Shown here: positions 32,104 through 45,800 of the stretch, piece by piece
Numbering within the stretch: position 1 is the stretch's first letter
Layout of the letters: the number at the start of each line of letters is the position of its first letter
NCBI GenBank assembly: GCA_037179385.1
Contig: CM074195.1
Span: 10,493,787-10,557,786, forward strand
Length of the DNA stretch: 64,000 bases
Source: Holothuria scabra
Lineage: Eukaryota; Echinodermata; Holothuroidea; Aspidochirotida; Holothuriidae
Direction: 5' to 3'
The notes under the pieces: generated by a model
What the model saw: only the letters and a program-made list of their open reading frames with translations
Database searches by the model: none
Told to the model about the DNA's origin: nothing
Made by a program: the position numbers and the translations under genes

Positions 32104-35100
32104 GTACGTATTCGTTAAAAGTTCTTTAAGTAACTCTGTAAGTCGTGAAGTAAAGGCGGAGGGGTGTTGTCCAAATTTTCGTGTATTTTTGATTTTTTGA
32201 GATGTTAGAAAAGTTCTTCGTTTCCTATTGTCGAAGAAAACTCTTCTTTCAGACGTATCTGATAACATCATATTCACTTTTATTGCAATTCACCTAAGTA
32301 CCGGTGACATCATTACTGGAAATAAAAACGATTCAAAAGGGCGGTATCCTTTTAAGTAAACTACAACGAATTTTATGTAGAGCATAATGCAAAAAACTGC
32401 GTCAAGTCATTAACTTATTTCCCAGAAAACTTTTAAATAAACATTATTCATTTACACGATGAATGAATGTAAGCACGGCAGTTTAACTTTGTTTTTCTTT
32501 ATTCTAGTTTGTTTATTGTTCGATTATGTTGACTTTAATGGTGGAATGCTTATACATTGATGTAGTATGTGGGAAATCAAAGACCACTCAGTATGAGTTA
32601 GTTGTATAAAGAGTAGCAACGAAACGTAGCTTTAAAACTATAATTATATTCTGTTCGAATTGAATGCAACTGGTTTGTTTATTGTGCTGTACTGGTTCTA
32701 TTAGATGTTCTGCTTCGTATACCACTAGGTTCGTGTAAGAGGAAATGCAGGCATCTCATTTAAATAAGGGGTTCCACTGGTTCTTTTAAATGATATGGCA
32801 ATAAGGCCCCTTGCTGAGTTACCAAATTATTGCAAGGTTTCTAGATGCCCTGTTTTGCATGTTTTTGTATTGAAGAACATCTTAAGAGATAATTAACATG
32901 ACATAGAAACTCAAGAAGAGTGAATTCTTATTTATAAAACTATATGTTGGAAGTGTTTTTATTTCTTCTAAATTTTTCTGTATCTTTACTAAAGTACAAA
33001 AATTTGAGATGAAGAAAAGAAACATAATTTTCTTATCTTCAGCACAATGTGAGAAACCAATATGCTATGTCGTGAAACAGTTAGACCCCAGAAACCGCCG
33101 TATTTTCAAGATAGACTGTAGCGAATTTCAAAAATATGAACCTGAAAAGGTCATTCAGTACAGCTGTGCTAGTGACGTTTCCATCTTTGGTAAGTTAAAC
33201 CAACTTAACAGTTTGTAGATTAATTTTGAAATAAAAAAATGGTGTTCTTTTTGTCTTTGATGTTAGTTCTACATTTAAAGGAAAAAAGGTTTTCTTGATG
33301 AGATTAAGTGGTATTTTATTTGTAAATGGCAAAGGTTCCACTACCGAAAAATGGAAAAAATAATATATTGATGTTATCGCAGGGTGGGGGTTGGGGTTGT
33401 GTAATGAGCTGACTTCACGGATGTCAATATGTTTAGATCTCTAAAAAAAAACGTACTTTAGTAACACAAATTTCAATTCCAAAGGTAGTATATGTGGTGG
33501 CATCGAATTTCATGAAAGAACACCAAACTTCTCAAAACATTTGAAAGGGGAGTGATTGTGTTTTCAAGGCCCCGTTATTGATGCAATTTTTTATTCCTAA
33601 ATACGCTTGTGACACAAGATTGCACGTCACATCAACTTCGTTTTTCAACAATTCTCAAACGGGAGAGGCTCATCTCTTATATTCCGTTTTCTAGTTTATT
33701 GTTAGCTAGCTTCATGTTTTATATTGCACCCTATTATCCATATTCATTCATTCATTCTTTTATTTTTTCCTCATTGTCAAAAAATATACAGACAGAAGGA
33801 ACATAACGAAATAATTGTGGATGGAAGTGTACTTAAAACCTTATGGGCTTGACAATGAAGAGCACTCCCAACGAGAAGAACCCTACTTACAAAACGCTTA
33901 CAGTCAGTACCTTTAATTAAATACCATTCCCACTTACTTCGTCCCTTCCCAACCCCCACCCCCACCCTCACTTATGACAAAGAATAAATTACCCTCTATG
34001 GTTAACACCCTTTGGCTGCTGGTTACAGTCAACAATCCATAAAAAAATAACAAAAGTTTTCAATGCTGACGGATGTAATAATGCTGAAGGCATTTTCTGA
34101 AAGTTGCAACACATTGTTTTGTAAGAACTCTGATTGGTAATGAATTCCACAGAGAAATAGACCCGTACCTTAGACTTAGCTGGCTACGAGATTTACGATA
34201 CAAAGTGTTACGAAACTTGTCTACATGGCGCGTGGCGTAATTGTGAATAAAGTGATCATATGCATAGAAAGATGAAAGTGGAGAGTGACCCAGGAAGATT
34301 ATTTAGACAACGGTATGTGAAAGTATCTACGTTTAAGGATATAAGATCGTCTAACTTAAGTAAATTTAAATAACGAAAATTTCCATTTGTGCTACTACGT
34401 AGTGACGCACAGGTGATGCGTTTCTAACGGCTCTTTTCTGAAGGATATACATTTTTTTAAGACTTGTCTTGGTTGTGTCAGACCACATCGATGAGCAGCA
34501 GGAAAGATGGGGCAATACACAGCTTAGATAAAGAGGTCGCATAATTTTCTGAGGTATTACGTGCTTTAATTTTGACAAAATTCCAATACCTTCACAAATA
34601 TGATTTGAAATATGACAAACCTGGTTTCCCCATGAGAGCTTTGCATCATAATGAACACCCCAAAATTTTGTCCTATCAGCCCTCTCTAGATGAATACCGT
34701 TCATAATAACATCTACATCAGTATTAACCTTACCGTAATTGAACATGATATAATGCGTCTTTTCAACATTAATAGACAACTTGTTTGGAGCAAACCAGTC
34801 AGACAATTTTGAAGCTCCTTACAAACATTTCTCTTCAAACTATTTAAATTATTTTCAGTGAAAAATATGTTTGTGTCGAGAGAATAACGGAACATATCTT
34901 CGAGACTGTACAAATATCTTTTACATCCAAAATGAAAAGCAGAGGTCCTAGGATGGAGCCTTGAGGGACGCCACATTTTGCATTGAGATTGTCTGAACAA
35001 TTTACATTGACAGTTGTGTACTGCTCCCTATTAGACAGGTAGCTAGAAAACCAGGAATTGGCTGTACCTCTTCTCCCGTATGGTGTGATTTTATGTAATA

Positions 35101-38100
35101 AAATGCTATGATCTATCGTGTTAAAGGCTTTGGAAAGGTCGAGAAATACACCGACGCAATATTTACTACTGTCTAAAGCACTATAAAGTTTATAAATAGT
35201 GTCAGCCAGGGCCAGTTCAGTTGAGTGACCAGACCTAAAACCATATTGATTCTCAATAAAATACCAAACCTACTCAAAATGTGTTCAGTCTATTAAACAT
35301 TAATCTTTAAAGAATTTTCAAAAAGCATGGTAGGATTGATACAAGACGAGAATTGCAAGAAGCGTTGGCATTTTCTTTCCTAAAAAGGGGAATAACTTTG
35401 GCTGGCTTAAGTTTATCTGGAAAAATTTCAGTCCTGAGATATAAGTTGAAGACACATACATACATACATACATACATACATACATACATACATACATACA
35501 TACATACATACATACATACATACATACATACATACATACATACATACATACATACATACATACATACATACATACATACATACATACATACATACATGCA
35601 TGCATACATACATACACACACATACACACATACATACATACATACACACACACATACATACATACATACATACATACATACATACATACATACATACATA
35701 CATACATACATACATACATACATACATACATACATACATACATAGAGGTACTTATATAGCGCTGCTCCATCAAGATCGTAGCGCTTAACAAAAGGTTACA
35801 TACAATACAAACGTGTCTTAAGATTTTTCTTAAAAATTGACCATGAACTTAAATTTCTAATGCTTTCTGGAAAACTATTCCAGATGCAGGGGACAGCATA
35901 GAAGAATGATTAGCCTTCCATCGACTTAAGAATCCCGATAGTACTATTTTTATTTAAGCGTGTAACATCAGATGCAGAACGTAAATTCTGTCTGACAGGA
36001 CGATAAAGAGAGATGCAAATCTGATAAATAGGTGGGAGAGGTATGACTGAGACATTTATAAACCATTACCAAAATTTTAAAGATAATTCTCTTTTCAACA
36101 GGGAGCCAGTGTAGCTTAATAAGATAAGGGGTAGCATGATCGTACTTCAAAGCTTTACAAACAAGTTTAGCAGACCAGTTTTGAATACGCTGTAGTCTGT
36201 GGATGTTTCTCTTACTACAACCAAGTAGCAATGCATTGCCATAATCCAGTCTAGAAAGGATAAGGGAGCGGATGACAAGATGACAGGTGTCAAAGTCTAA
36301 GAATCTGCGAATCCGCGTAATATTTCGAAGTTGCATGGTAAGACTAGTACAAAGAGATAGGCATCCATAGACTTGTGTTTGTCAAACACTACCCCTAAAT
36401 TACGGACAGTGTCAGATGGGCGAATGTATTTGTCTCCAACCCTTATAGTCATCGGTGACAAATTGCATTTGAGTTGAGGGGGGATGGCAGTTAAACATTA
36501 AGTTTCATCATTGTCATCATTGAGTTTGAGGAAGTTATTGTTCATCCAACTCCTAAGTGCATCAATGCAATGTGACATTTTCTCCAAAGCAGATTTTATA
36601 GAAACCGGGTCTTAAGGGTCAGAACTAGCATACAATTGTACATCATCAGCATACATATGGTAGCATAAACTAAAAGAATTTATGGATCTGGCCCAACGGT
36701 AAAGTATATATAGTGAATCCAGACGGCCCAACAATTAAACCTTTGGGTAGACCAAAATCCAAAAGAGGCCCCAAAATGTAGCGTATAACTACCCTTACAA
36801 TATTTGGTCTAAGATTATCGACACAAGCTGCTTTTCGTGGGTCTAGAGAACCAGTTGCTATCTTTTCGACCTACCTCCTCAGTTGTAGGAAAAAGAAAAA
36901 CAGAACTTGTATTTGGATCACCAACTTAATTATCAGGAACTGTAACAGAGTGAATTTTTCCCGTTAAAGAAGGACCCAAGTTTACGAAATGATCATTAAA
37001 GCTATTGGCGATTTCGTGTTTATTAGTGACAGTATTATCGCCAATTTTAAAGGTTTCAGGTAAATTTGTTTTATTATTATAATTATTTAAAAGCTTGTTT
37101 TCCAAGTTACCTTCATGTCATTGCTATTCTTCTGAAATTTATCAAAATCAAAGTTCTTCTTTGCAATACGAATGACATGGTTAAGTTTATTTTGAAATTC
37201 ATTTTTAATAGATGGGTTTCTTAAAAATTGCCTGTAAAGTTTATCCTTTGTCTTTATGGAAGAAATAATCCCTGAAGTGATCCATGGCGACGTTTTCTTT
37301 TTGCTTTAACCTTAAGCACTTATCATAGTAAAAACATTCATCATGAATATCTCTGAACGTATCATAAAAACTATCAAACGGTGTATTTTTATCATTCTTA
37401 CTAAGTACATGTTGCCAATTTACCGCAGAAATGCGAGGAACAAACAAGAGAATGTTTTTTCTGAAAAACTTTGAATATGAACATCACGACTACCCTCGGG
37501 AAGTTTGCACTTGAAAGAAGTATTAAGAAATATCGGAAAGTGATCACTTATACTAGTCACTAATACACCTGTTCTTAAATTACAACTGGCTTTATCAATG
37601 AACGAGGTATTACTAAATATACTATCAATTAATGTAGCTGAACTATTTGACACCAGGGTAGGTATAGTTATAACTGGAGAAAATCCACAGGTATGTAAAG
37701 TGTGTAAAAAATTTGTTGAGTCTTCACTTAATGTATCTATATTGACATCTCCAAGAATGTAGCAGTATTTTTCTCTGAAGAAATTTTTATACAAAGTGTC
37801 ATACAAATAATCACAGAACTGTGATTTACTTCCATTTGGTGGCCAATAAAAAACACCAATGACAACATTGACGTTACAATATGGCGCAGTCAATTTAACA
37901 AGGAGACTTTCGACAATATCTTTAACTGAACCAAGGTCTACACGTTCTACATAGGTAAGATCATTTCGGACAAACAAGCAAACACCCCTCCTTTCCTGTG
38001 AGTACGAAGATATACAATAAGGTGACAGTTATTAATGTTAATTAAGGGTGATACATTATCATTCAGCCACGTTTCAGAAAGTACAATTATAGCAAAATTA

Positions 38101-38883
38101 TGCTTAATCATGGAAAGATAGTCAACAATTGAGTCAAAGTTCTTATTCAGACTTCTGCTGTTCATGTGAAATAAATTGAAGCCTTCATTCGACAACATAT
38201 TAATATTACCTACATCATAATAACAGCATGTGTTTGCATTATCAATATCATAATCAAGGGTGTACGCTCTGTGTGGCATAGCACAAAACAGGTGAACAGA
38301 TAACCCACAGAAGAAAAGAAAAAAAGAAGAAGTGGAACGTCACAAGCTTAAAATAAGGCTAGCGAAAAAAAAAAAGAAATCACTGGTTTTCTTGTAAACA
38401 AATGATAGGCATAACTAGGTACACAAAGGACAGTAGACTTGTACGATGAAGCTATTAGTGTTACAGTAAACAATAGCAATGCAGCTGTCGGGACATTGCA
38501 GCTATATTGTTATACAGAATAGGTTATAGCAGTGCGTATACGCTCCTCCGAAAGATCCTCTCTGTCGATATGTTCCTCGCAACGGCTTAAAGTAATATAG
38601 TGTGAACGATGAGTGCGACATTTAGTCACAGTTCTCTAGGTCGAGTTCCGTATTTTCTTAACTGCACTTCTTCCATCACGTTTAAAAAGGCCATATATTT
38701 CTCCATCATTCGACCAAGCATTTTCAACTAGATTATGGTTTTGAGTTTTCTTTAGCTATATGTAGAGTATTGCAAAATAGGTATATAATCTTTTTGTATG
38801 CAAATACCAGGACATGAGAAATGGAATTTTACTGGCTCGCTGGGTCAGTTTAAAACTAATTCAAATACTGAGCTTTCATCAGC

Positions 38884-38919
<36 letters not shown>

Positions 38920-41900
38920 CAAATTTTCACTAACAACTCTTCAAAATTTTCTAACGTTTAAGGCGAAAGATTGTTTATAATTTACACTGATTCTCCTTTC
39001 ACAATGTCTGCATAGGCCTACCCATTGAAAGGAGAAGTATTAAGGAACTTGATTTGTAACTTCTGTAAAATGATACTATTCAACATTAATCCTTCCATTG
39101 TAAATGCCCGTGGCCAAGAACGAAGTGGAGGGTGGAAGTCCCCTTCGAAGATTGTCTCCTCCTCATAGAGTGTGAAGTTTGTTATGGCCTAATAAAATTT
39201 TACACATCCCCCCTCCTAAAAACTTTCGCCCTCTCTAGAATCCTTTATAACTACGGGCCTGTTCCTTTTACAGCAAAAATGGATATAGACGAACCCGGAC
39301 GGTCAAGTGGTGGTGTGATTTTTGTCGGACATCACTGGGGTCCATTACCTTCAGTCTTCCAGTTTCCTAGCTTGCGCTTACCTGTATCACGGATAGTTGT
39401 ACACTGAATTGTTTCCTGATTCCTTCAATTTCACTGAATAAGAGATTTTGAAATTTATGTTGACAATAAATGAAGACGATTAATGGCTGATGGATCCCAC
39501 TAATTGCGGACTGTAGTCACTCAACACAAGAGCTGATCGGGCTCGTCAAAAGGGTTTTGTGGTAACCCTACTTAAGGGCATCATTCAATGTTATTCATGG
39601 CTCCTAATAAGGTGTGGCATTGGACTTTCAAAGATATATTTTTCCTACGCTCGAGAATGTGTTTGAACAGAATAGAAATTGAAAGATTGCTTTAGAACAT
39701 GGGGTCTTTAGAGTTCAAAGTTTAAGTTTCTTTTCGGTTTCATGTGAGGCGGTTGGAATTTTATCTTTTCTTTGAAGCGTGAAGGTGAGTGAGATATAAT
39801 AATGTCGTACCGAAAGCCGACCTTTCTTACTTTTTGAAAGTAACGCCAAGGAGCCTGTGATGCTAAAACATTTTAATGAGTAACTAAGAAAGATTAAAAT
39901 GTCGTAACAATTAATTTATAATAGTTTGGTCAATTTGGAAAACTTGTGAACAATCGCCTGTACGTTTATGTCAATTTTATAATGTACTCCGTCGAAACGT
40001 TCACTGATCGTTGGTGCCTAGTGTTTGAAACAGCTTTACGTTACATAGGCTACTAAAATGTTTCAGTAAAATCCCTTTCATGTTTTAGCAACACTTTCTT
40101 CAAACGTTGTTAATTCCGTCTGTTACACTGACATAAAGTTCTTTGTTTGCATTCACAGTGATGATGTCTAAATTAAAAGCTGCTGTAAATAGAACTTGCT
40201 TAGGTCACTCTATTGTAAATGAAGATTTGACTGGTTTTCGTTTAACGCTTTAACTCAGATTAGTACTTATCACTCTGATCTTTATTCTTTGTTTAAAAGA
40301 TTGATTTGATGTCGTAAGTATTTATAGATGATAGAAAATTATATGATACCTTACTAGTACTTTGGAAATTCTTACGATAGAGCTTGTTCTTCGTTTTTTA
40401 AAAAGTACAAAAAACAATATCACCTCAGCGATTATTCTAGAAAGAGGTCTTTGTAATTATTTTAGGTCCATGACTTTGATAGGAATATAAAGTTGGAAAA
40501 TCTCTACTTCAACCTGAACATGTAAGATTTCAGTTTTTTGATTGGAGATAACCTGGATCAGAACTACATGAAAAACACTTGACCCTCATTAGACCTTTCC
40601 CACAATTTTTTTCCTCAGTATAGCCTCTTTCTATTAAAGTAAATTCAATTGAATAAAAAAATCGCTTGAATGTAGTGTGAGTAGGGCACTGAACATTAAA
40701 AGTCTGCTGCCTTAGAAATCAAACAGCAACGATATGCTTTTCTTTAAATATCAACAAGTGTTCCGACTTAAGCAAATGAAGTTATTGATATTTCCTGACT
40801 CATATCAACCATAAACTGTTATACTCCGTGGCGTTACCAGCAGGGGGTAGGGGGAAAGTGCCCCCGGACACAAAAAACGGGAACGAAAGAAAAAAACGGG
40901 AAGGGAAGGAAGGGAAAGAAAGAAAGGAAAAAGGGAAAAGAGAGGGAAGAAGAGAAAAGGAAAAAAGATAAAAAGAAGGGGAAGAAAAGGGAAGAAAGGC
41001 AGAAGAAAAAGGAAAACGGAGAAGAAGCAGAAAAGAAAGAAGGGGAAAGGAAAAAAGATAAAAATGAGAAAAGGAAGAAAGTGGACCAACTATAACATCA
41101 AAAGAAAGATTGATCGGTATTCATGGAACACTGTTTTGGTCAATATATGAACATTCATGTAGGAAAATATATGAACATTCATTTAGGCGCCTAAAGTTAA
41201 CAAAATAATATCTGAGGTCCACTTTATCGGAGGAAAGACTTTCCTCTCTTGCTCTTTGCCAGACAGTCGGAAGGACTTAAGGAAAGCAATCATTCACAGA
41301 TTTGCCACCAATATTTAAATGAAGTGCAGATTTTTCAGAAATCCCCCCCCCCCAGCTCTTTAAACTTCCCCACAGGAAACCCAGAATCCAAAGCTTTCTG
41401 CAATATAAGCTCCATATCAACAAATTGTTGTTTCAAAAGGGACAAAATACACCTCTAATACAGTAGTGTTCACTTTTGCAAGCAAAATTGGAAAACGTAG
41501 GTACTACTTACAAGCCCAGAACATGCCATTTCCGGCTGTCTGAGGGGTCGTGATTTTTCAAAATTTCCTGTACGCTCCTCGCCAACTGAAGATAGTCTTT
41601 CTAGCAAGACTTTATATTCTAGGCAGGGGAACCATGGCCTACCGTACTCTAAATGCTCTCATACACACCTGTCTTCAGAAACCTTTGAACCTTGTCAGTT
41701 GTGAAGTCTTTGTAGATTGATTCTTTAGTTATTGAATTTTCAAAATTTTATCAATATTCAATGTTGCAGAGCAGTGGCGTAGCTAGAGGAGGCAGGCGAT
41801 TGCGTCCTTGCTCGAAAAAGTGAAAATTTCGAAAATTTGCCATTTGAGACACCATTCATACACAGTTCGGTTTTCCCAAGTTTTCCTTCATAAAATTCCG

Positions 41901-42832
41901 AATTCTTCCTAATAAAAGTTCCATATTTGGAATTATTAGTTTTAAAAAGGCAAAATTTTCCGCGCGCTTCGCGCGCCTTAAAGTGCAAGCCTTGAGGCTA
42001 TAAGTTATTGCTCATAAAGCAGTCAGTGGATGATTTGTCTTAGCCTTTACAAAGCCATTTTTCTAAAATTTTCTTAAATAAAGGCTCTCATTTTTGTCTA
42101 AAAAAGGAAATAAGTTTCGAGAGTTTTTTAATGTCGCCGAAAAGCCTCAATCCGCATTCCTTAGATAATACGATCTTCAGTCGACATGCTATCTCAGATA
42201 TAAACCAAAAGGAAACGCAGATTTTCGATAGTCCCTAAACATGCAAATTTTCTAACAGGAAACCTTGAATCTAATCTATTTTCTGAAATACAAGCTCCAT
42301 ATTTACAAATTTGTAAATGGACTCAAATTTTCGGTTTTTACTTTAAACAGCTGCGTTCTTACTTAAGAAAAAATTCATTTTAAATTATTTATTAATATAT
42401 AATAATTTATTATTATTAAAAAGATTTATTTAGAAAAAAGTTGTTCTTGCTAGGAAAAATAGCAGAAAAAATTAGCATAAAAATGTACCTTTTGGTCAAT
42501 AGAGTATAATGAGTTGCGTGGTCCAAAGTTGCCCCCCTCAAAACTTCTCTTAAGACTCTTAGACACCCACAAACTAACACAACTCAACAAGTACAAAATC
42601 GGGAAATCCCCATGCTATTGCCCCAACCCCCCGGAGAATCAGGTCTGGTTACGTCACTGGTTTCTTTCATGAAAACTTCTGTATTGGTTAACTTCTGGTT
42701 TTATTGCTTTTGTTAGATCTGACGCATGAAATTGACCCTGAGCCAGAAACGGAGAGTAAGTTTGAGAAACAAACAACTGGCAAACCTCTTCAGGGTTCTA
42801 CATTAGGTGAGTCATATTGTGTTAATGACACA

Positions 42833-42863
<31 letters not shown>

Positions 42864-42864
42864 G

Positions 42865-42898
<34 letters not shown>

Positions 42899-45800
42899 CA
42901 TATATAAAGAATAAATCAAACTGAAAATCTGCCCCGACAAAAAATTGACCGTCCTCACTGGGACTTGAACCCAGACCTTCTGCTCTACGTGCAGACGCCT
43001 TACCAGTTTGGCTATGAAGCCAGTCCTGGCTGTTCGAGTTTCCAGAAAGGAGTCAATGATTCGTCGAGAGGGCGCTACACAGAGTTGTGGACATATATCC
43101 ATTTCAAACTCCGATCGGCCTTTTGACAGAGATCACTTCTGGAAACCAGATTGATGCCAGAACCAGATTGATTGCAATATATGCAATTATATACATATAT
43201 ATATATAAAAAAGAATAGGTAGAAAACACCACAAATATGACAATATTAGAGCACATACAAGATAAGAGAAACGTATATTTCAAAGACACCTGTCTTCGTC
43301 ATCAGCGTCAATGCGGAGTGAAGAAAAATTTAGGAACAAAAAAAAAAAAAAAAAAACCATCAACAAAAAAAGAAAAGAAATACAAATCCTACCGAGAATG
43401 TTAAACAGTACCGGCTTCCCTGTAAACCACAGAAGGGAAGTCGCTCAAAACACCAAGGTCTTTGTTTAGGCCGCGGGTATGTGTGGACAGTTTAAGCATC
43501 CATTTGCTTTCGGATTTAAGCCTTTGAGTGACAGATGGGTAATTACAATTGAGTAGGATACATCTTAAATTAGACAAAGAGTGGTTTGAGTTACTAGTAA
43601 AATGTTTGGATGTAGGATTATTTATTGATTTATCTAGAATAGTTTTTTTTTTTGTCGTTGTTAAACCTCAGTCTAAATTTGGTGCCGGTCTGACCCACAT
43701 AGTTGCCTTTCTCACACACGTTGCAGCACAGTAAATAAACTACATTAGCCGTGTCACAGTTTAAGGGAGGGGGACGGATGTTACAAGTAGTTCCCGGAGG
43801 GGTAAAAGTTTCGTCAGTGATAATAAAAGGGCACACCTGACACCTAGGCTTGCCACACTTTTTGTTGCCTGTGTTTCCAGCCGCACGAAGCCCGGATGAC
43901 GTGAGGAGGGATTTGAGGTTGGAGGGTTGTCGTCTCGCAGTTAAAGGGGGGGGGGGGGTCTTCAAAAAGTTCAGAGATTGAACTGTCTGCCCGAAGAATA
44001 GCAAAATCTGAACGAATACATTTATGTAAATTTTCTGTTTCAGACGATTAATCAAAGACAAGTGGAATACGTGTATTTTCAACTTTAGTTTTGTAAGACA
44101 GTAGTTTGTCCCGGTTGTGACCGGAAGCCTTGCTGATTCCCTCTTTTATAACGGGTAGGAGGTACTCATTATTAAAAAAAAAAATCCACGAGGTTATTAT
44201 CATGTTTTTCGTATTCGGGCTGGGTAGAACAAATACGTTTGATTCTAATGCATTGAGAAAACACAATAGACTTTTTCAAACTTAAGTGATGTGAGCTCTT
44301 GAAATTGAGGTAGCCATGGGTATCTGTTGGTTTACAGTAAAGTGTCGTAGCTATGGAACCATTGTTAAGTTTAACTAGTACGTCAAGGAAAGGAATTTCC
44401 TTGACAGAGAAATCAAATGTGAACTTAATAGAAGGATGAAAAGCATTGCAAAATGATACAAAAGAATGTAAGTTGGGTAGGCCAAATAAAAAAGATGTCG
44501 TCAATATATCTATGAAAGTGCAACGGCTGTAAGGGGTAATCTGCCAGCATTCTGGTTTCAAGGTCAGCCATGAAAATAACGGCATAACTAGGTGCCGTTC
44601 TAGTACCCATGGCAGTGCCGCACGTTTGGAGATAATGCTGGCCATTAAATTCAAAATGACTGTGAGTAAGAATAAATTTAATAATGTTGGTGAAATCCTT
44701 AATGAATGGTTGAGAATAACCGTTAAAAGACAAAATCTTTTCACAGGCTAGGATACCATCTTCATGTGGTATATTGGTGTATAACGCACTTACATGAATA
44801 GTGACAAGAAGGGAATCGGGCGGGAGGGGTTTAATTTCGTTAAGAATTCTAAGAAAATGAGTAGTATCTTGAATGTAACTTCTGAGGGTAGGTAAAAGGG
44901 GATTAAGAATACTGTCGAAAAACCCACTTAAGTGCTCAGTAAGCGTACCGATACAAGAAAGAATAGGCCTAACGGGCCGGGAAACATTTAAAGATTTGGC
45001 CAAAGTAAATAATTGACGTGGGCTGAGACTTGCGGCATCAGTAGGGGCATTCGGAGAGGACAATTTGGCCTCAACTAGTTTCGAAACTTTATGTATTTTT
45101 GGTATTGTATAAAATGTACCTGGAATAGGTGACTTAGGAATGTACAGATTTACCTTAACAGCTAGTTCAGAGGAAAAAGAGTTAACGAGATTCTGCAGTT
45201 CCTTTTCAAATATTGGACACGGATTAGAGGCCAGCTTCCTATAGAAATTATGGTTGTTAAGTTGAGATTCCGCCTCCTCGATGTAATCAGTCCGGTTTAA
45301 AACAGTGACAGCACCTCCTTTATCAGCTTGCTTTATAATTATGTTGCTGTTTGTTTTTAGAGAACGGATTTCAGATCGTTCGTCTTGTCGTAGATTTACG
45401 ATCGGCTGAGTTGGAGTCTGTGGTACAAGTTTCGATAAATTTGTTTAAATGAGCCTTCGCAGACTCGACGAAAGCGTCGATGTGTGGGTTCCTTCTGCTG
45501 ATGGGGGTCCATCCTGGCCCTCCGGGATGATGCAGGTGGGTGCTGGGGTTGTTCTTCAGTGTCTCTGTCCTGGAAATATTCTCTGAGTCTAACTTTACGC
45601 GTGAAGCTGTGTAGATCATATACCAGGTCCACTGGGTCCGGGTCTCGACTTGGACGAAAAAATAGGCCTTTGTTTAAAACAGATTTTTCCTGAAGCGTAA
45701 GTTCGTGATTGGATAAGTTAATAAACTTCTCCTTCGTCTGCTGGTTAATACTAGAATTTGTGTAACGTTTAGGGAAACAGCTAGTAATGGACGAGTGGTT

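Larger units (their letters stand above)
33985..38285 (-). mobile_element. Decayed CR1/L2-type LINE (LINE-A), interrupted
   Basis: On the minus strand, 5' to 3': an APE-type endonuclease in two frames (38230-37420) with FHMNSRSLNKNFD, LSETWLN, ILGDVNID and SDHFPIFL motifs; a connecting region (37440-36900) with the typical ANSFNDHFVNLGPSL; the reverse-transcriptase entry (about 35435-35300, FPDKLKPAKVIPLF); the VPQG-type motif in a shifted frame (about 34970-34920); and the thumb region (34806-34366, WFAPNKLSINVEKTHYIMF). Multiple frameshifts and stops. LINE-B and its CATA tail interrupt it between about 35450 and 36870. The 3' part fades near 33990. It sits antisense in intron 2 of the CUB gene. 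Confidence 0.8.
40825..42659. mobile_element. hAT-like non-autonomous element, diverged
   Basis: Ends read CGTGGCGTTACCAG and (reverse complement of the right end) CCAGTGACGTAACCAG, a diverged form of the CAGTGGCGTAGCCA terminus. Internal sequence at about 41515-41590 ('gccatttccggctgtctgaggggtc', 'cctgtacgctcctcgccaact') is homologous on the opposite strand to the subrepeat of 14437-16205. Clearly inserted: the sequence on its two sides is continuous in tandem units 1 and 2. The target duplication is degraded (gttatact versus gtttcttt). Contains a purine tract and a nested second hAT-like end at 41772. Confidence 0.7.
39960..42830 (+). repeat. Tandem unit 0 of the CUB linker-exon array (split by insertions)
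   Basis: 40020-40824 plus 42656-42830 align with the parts before and around the linker exon in units 1-3 ('tgatatcaaccataaactgttatac' then 'tttctttcatgaaaacttctgtattggttaacttc'). Unit 0 is interrupted by the hAT-like insertion 40825-42659 and truncated on its right by a microsatellite, a SINE and the Penelope-like element. It contains the only copy of the linker exon with an AG at the original acceptor position. Confidence 0.7.

Noticed and set aside
35307..35791. Long open frames of 100-157 codons on both strands (alternating Met-Tyr-Val-Cys or Thr-Tyr-Ile-His)
   Set aside because: They are translations of the CATA tetranucleotide array, which stays open in all frames without TAA, TAG or TGA; not proteins.
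34366..38279. Considered as minus-strand host exons
   Set aside because: Endonuclease and reverse-transcriptase motifs identify decayed LINEs.
39132..39407. 91-codon plus frame in intron 2 of the CUB gene
   Set aside because: No signal peptide, no domain, no matching splice sites in phase 1.
40805..41089. 94-codon minus-strand frame rich in Phe/Leu/Pro, looking like a membrane protein
   Set aside because: It is the complement of a homopurine tract inside a hAT-like element.
42955..43030. Possible functional tRNA gene on the minus strand
   Set aside because: A and B boxes are present, but I could not close an acceptor stem and the sequence continues into a SINE-like tail.
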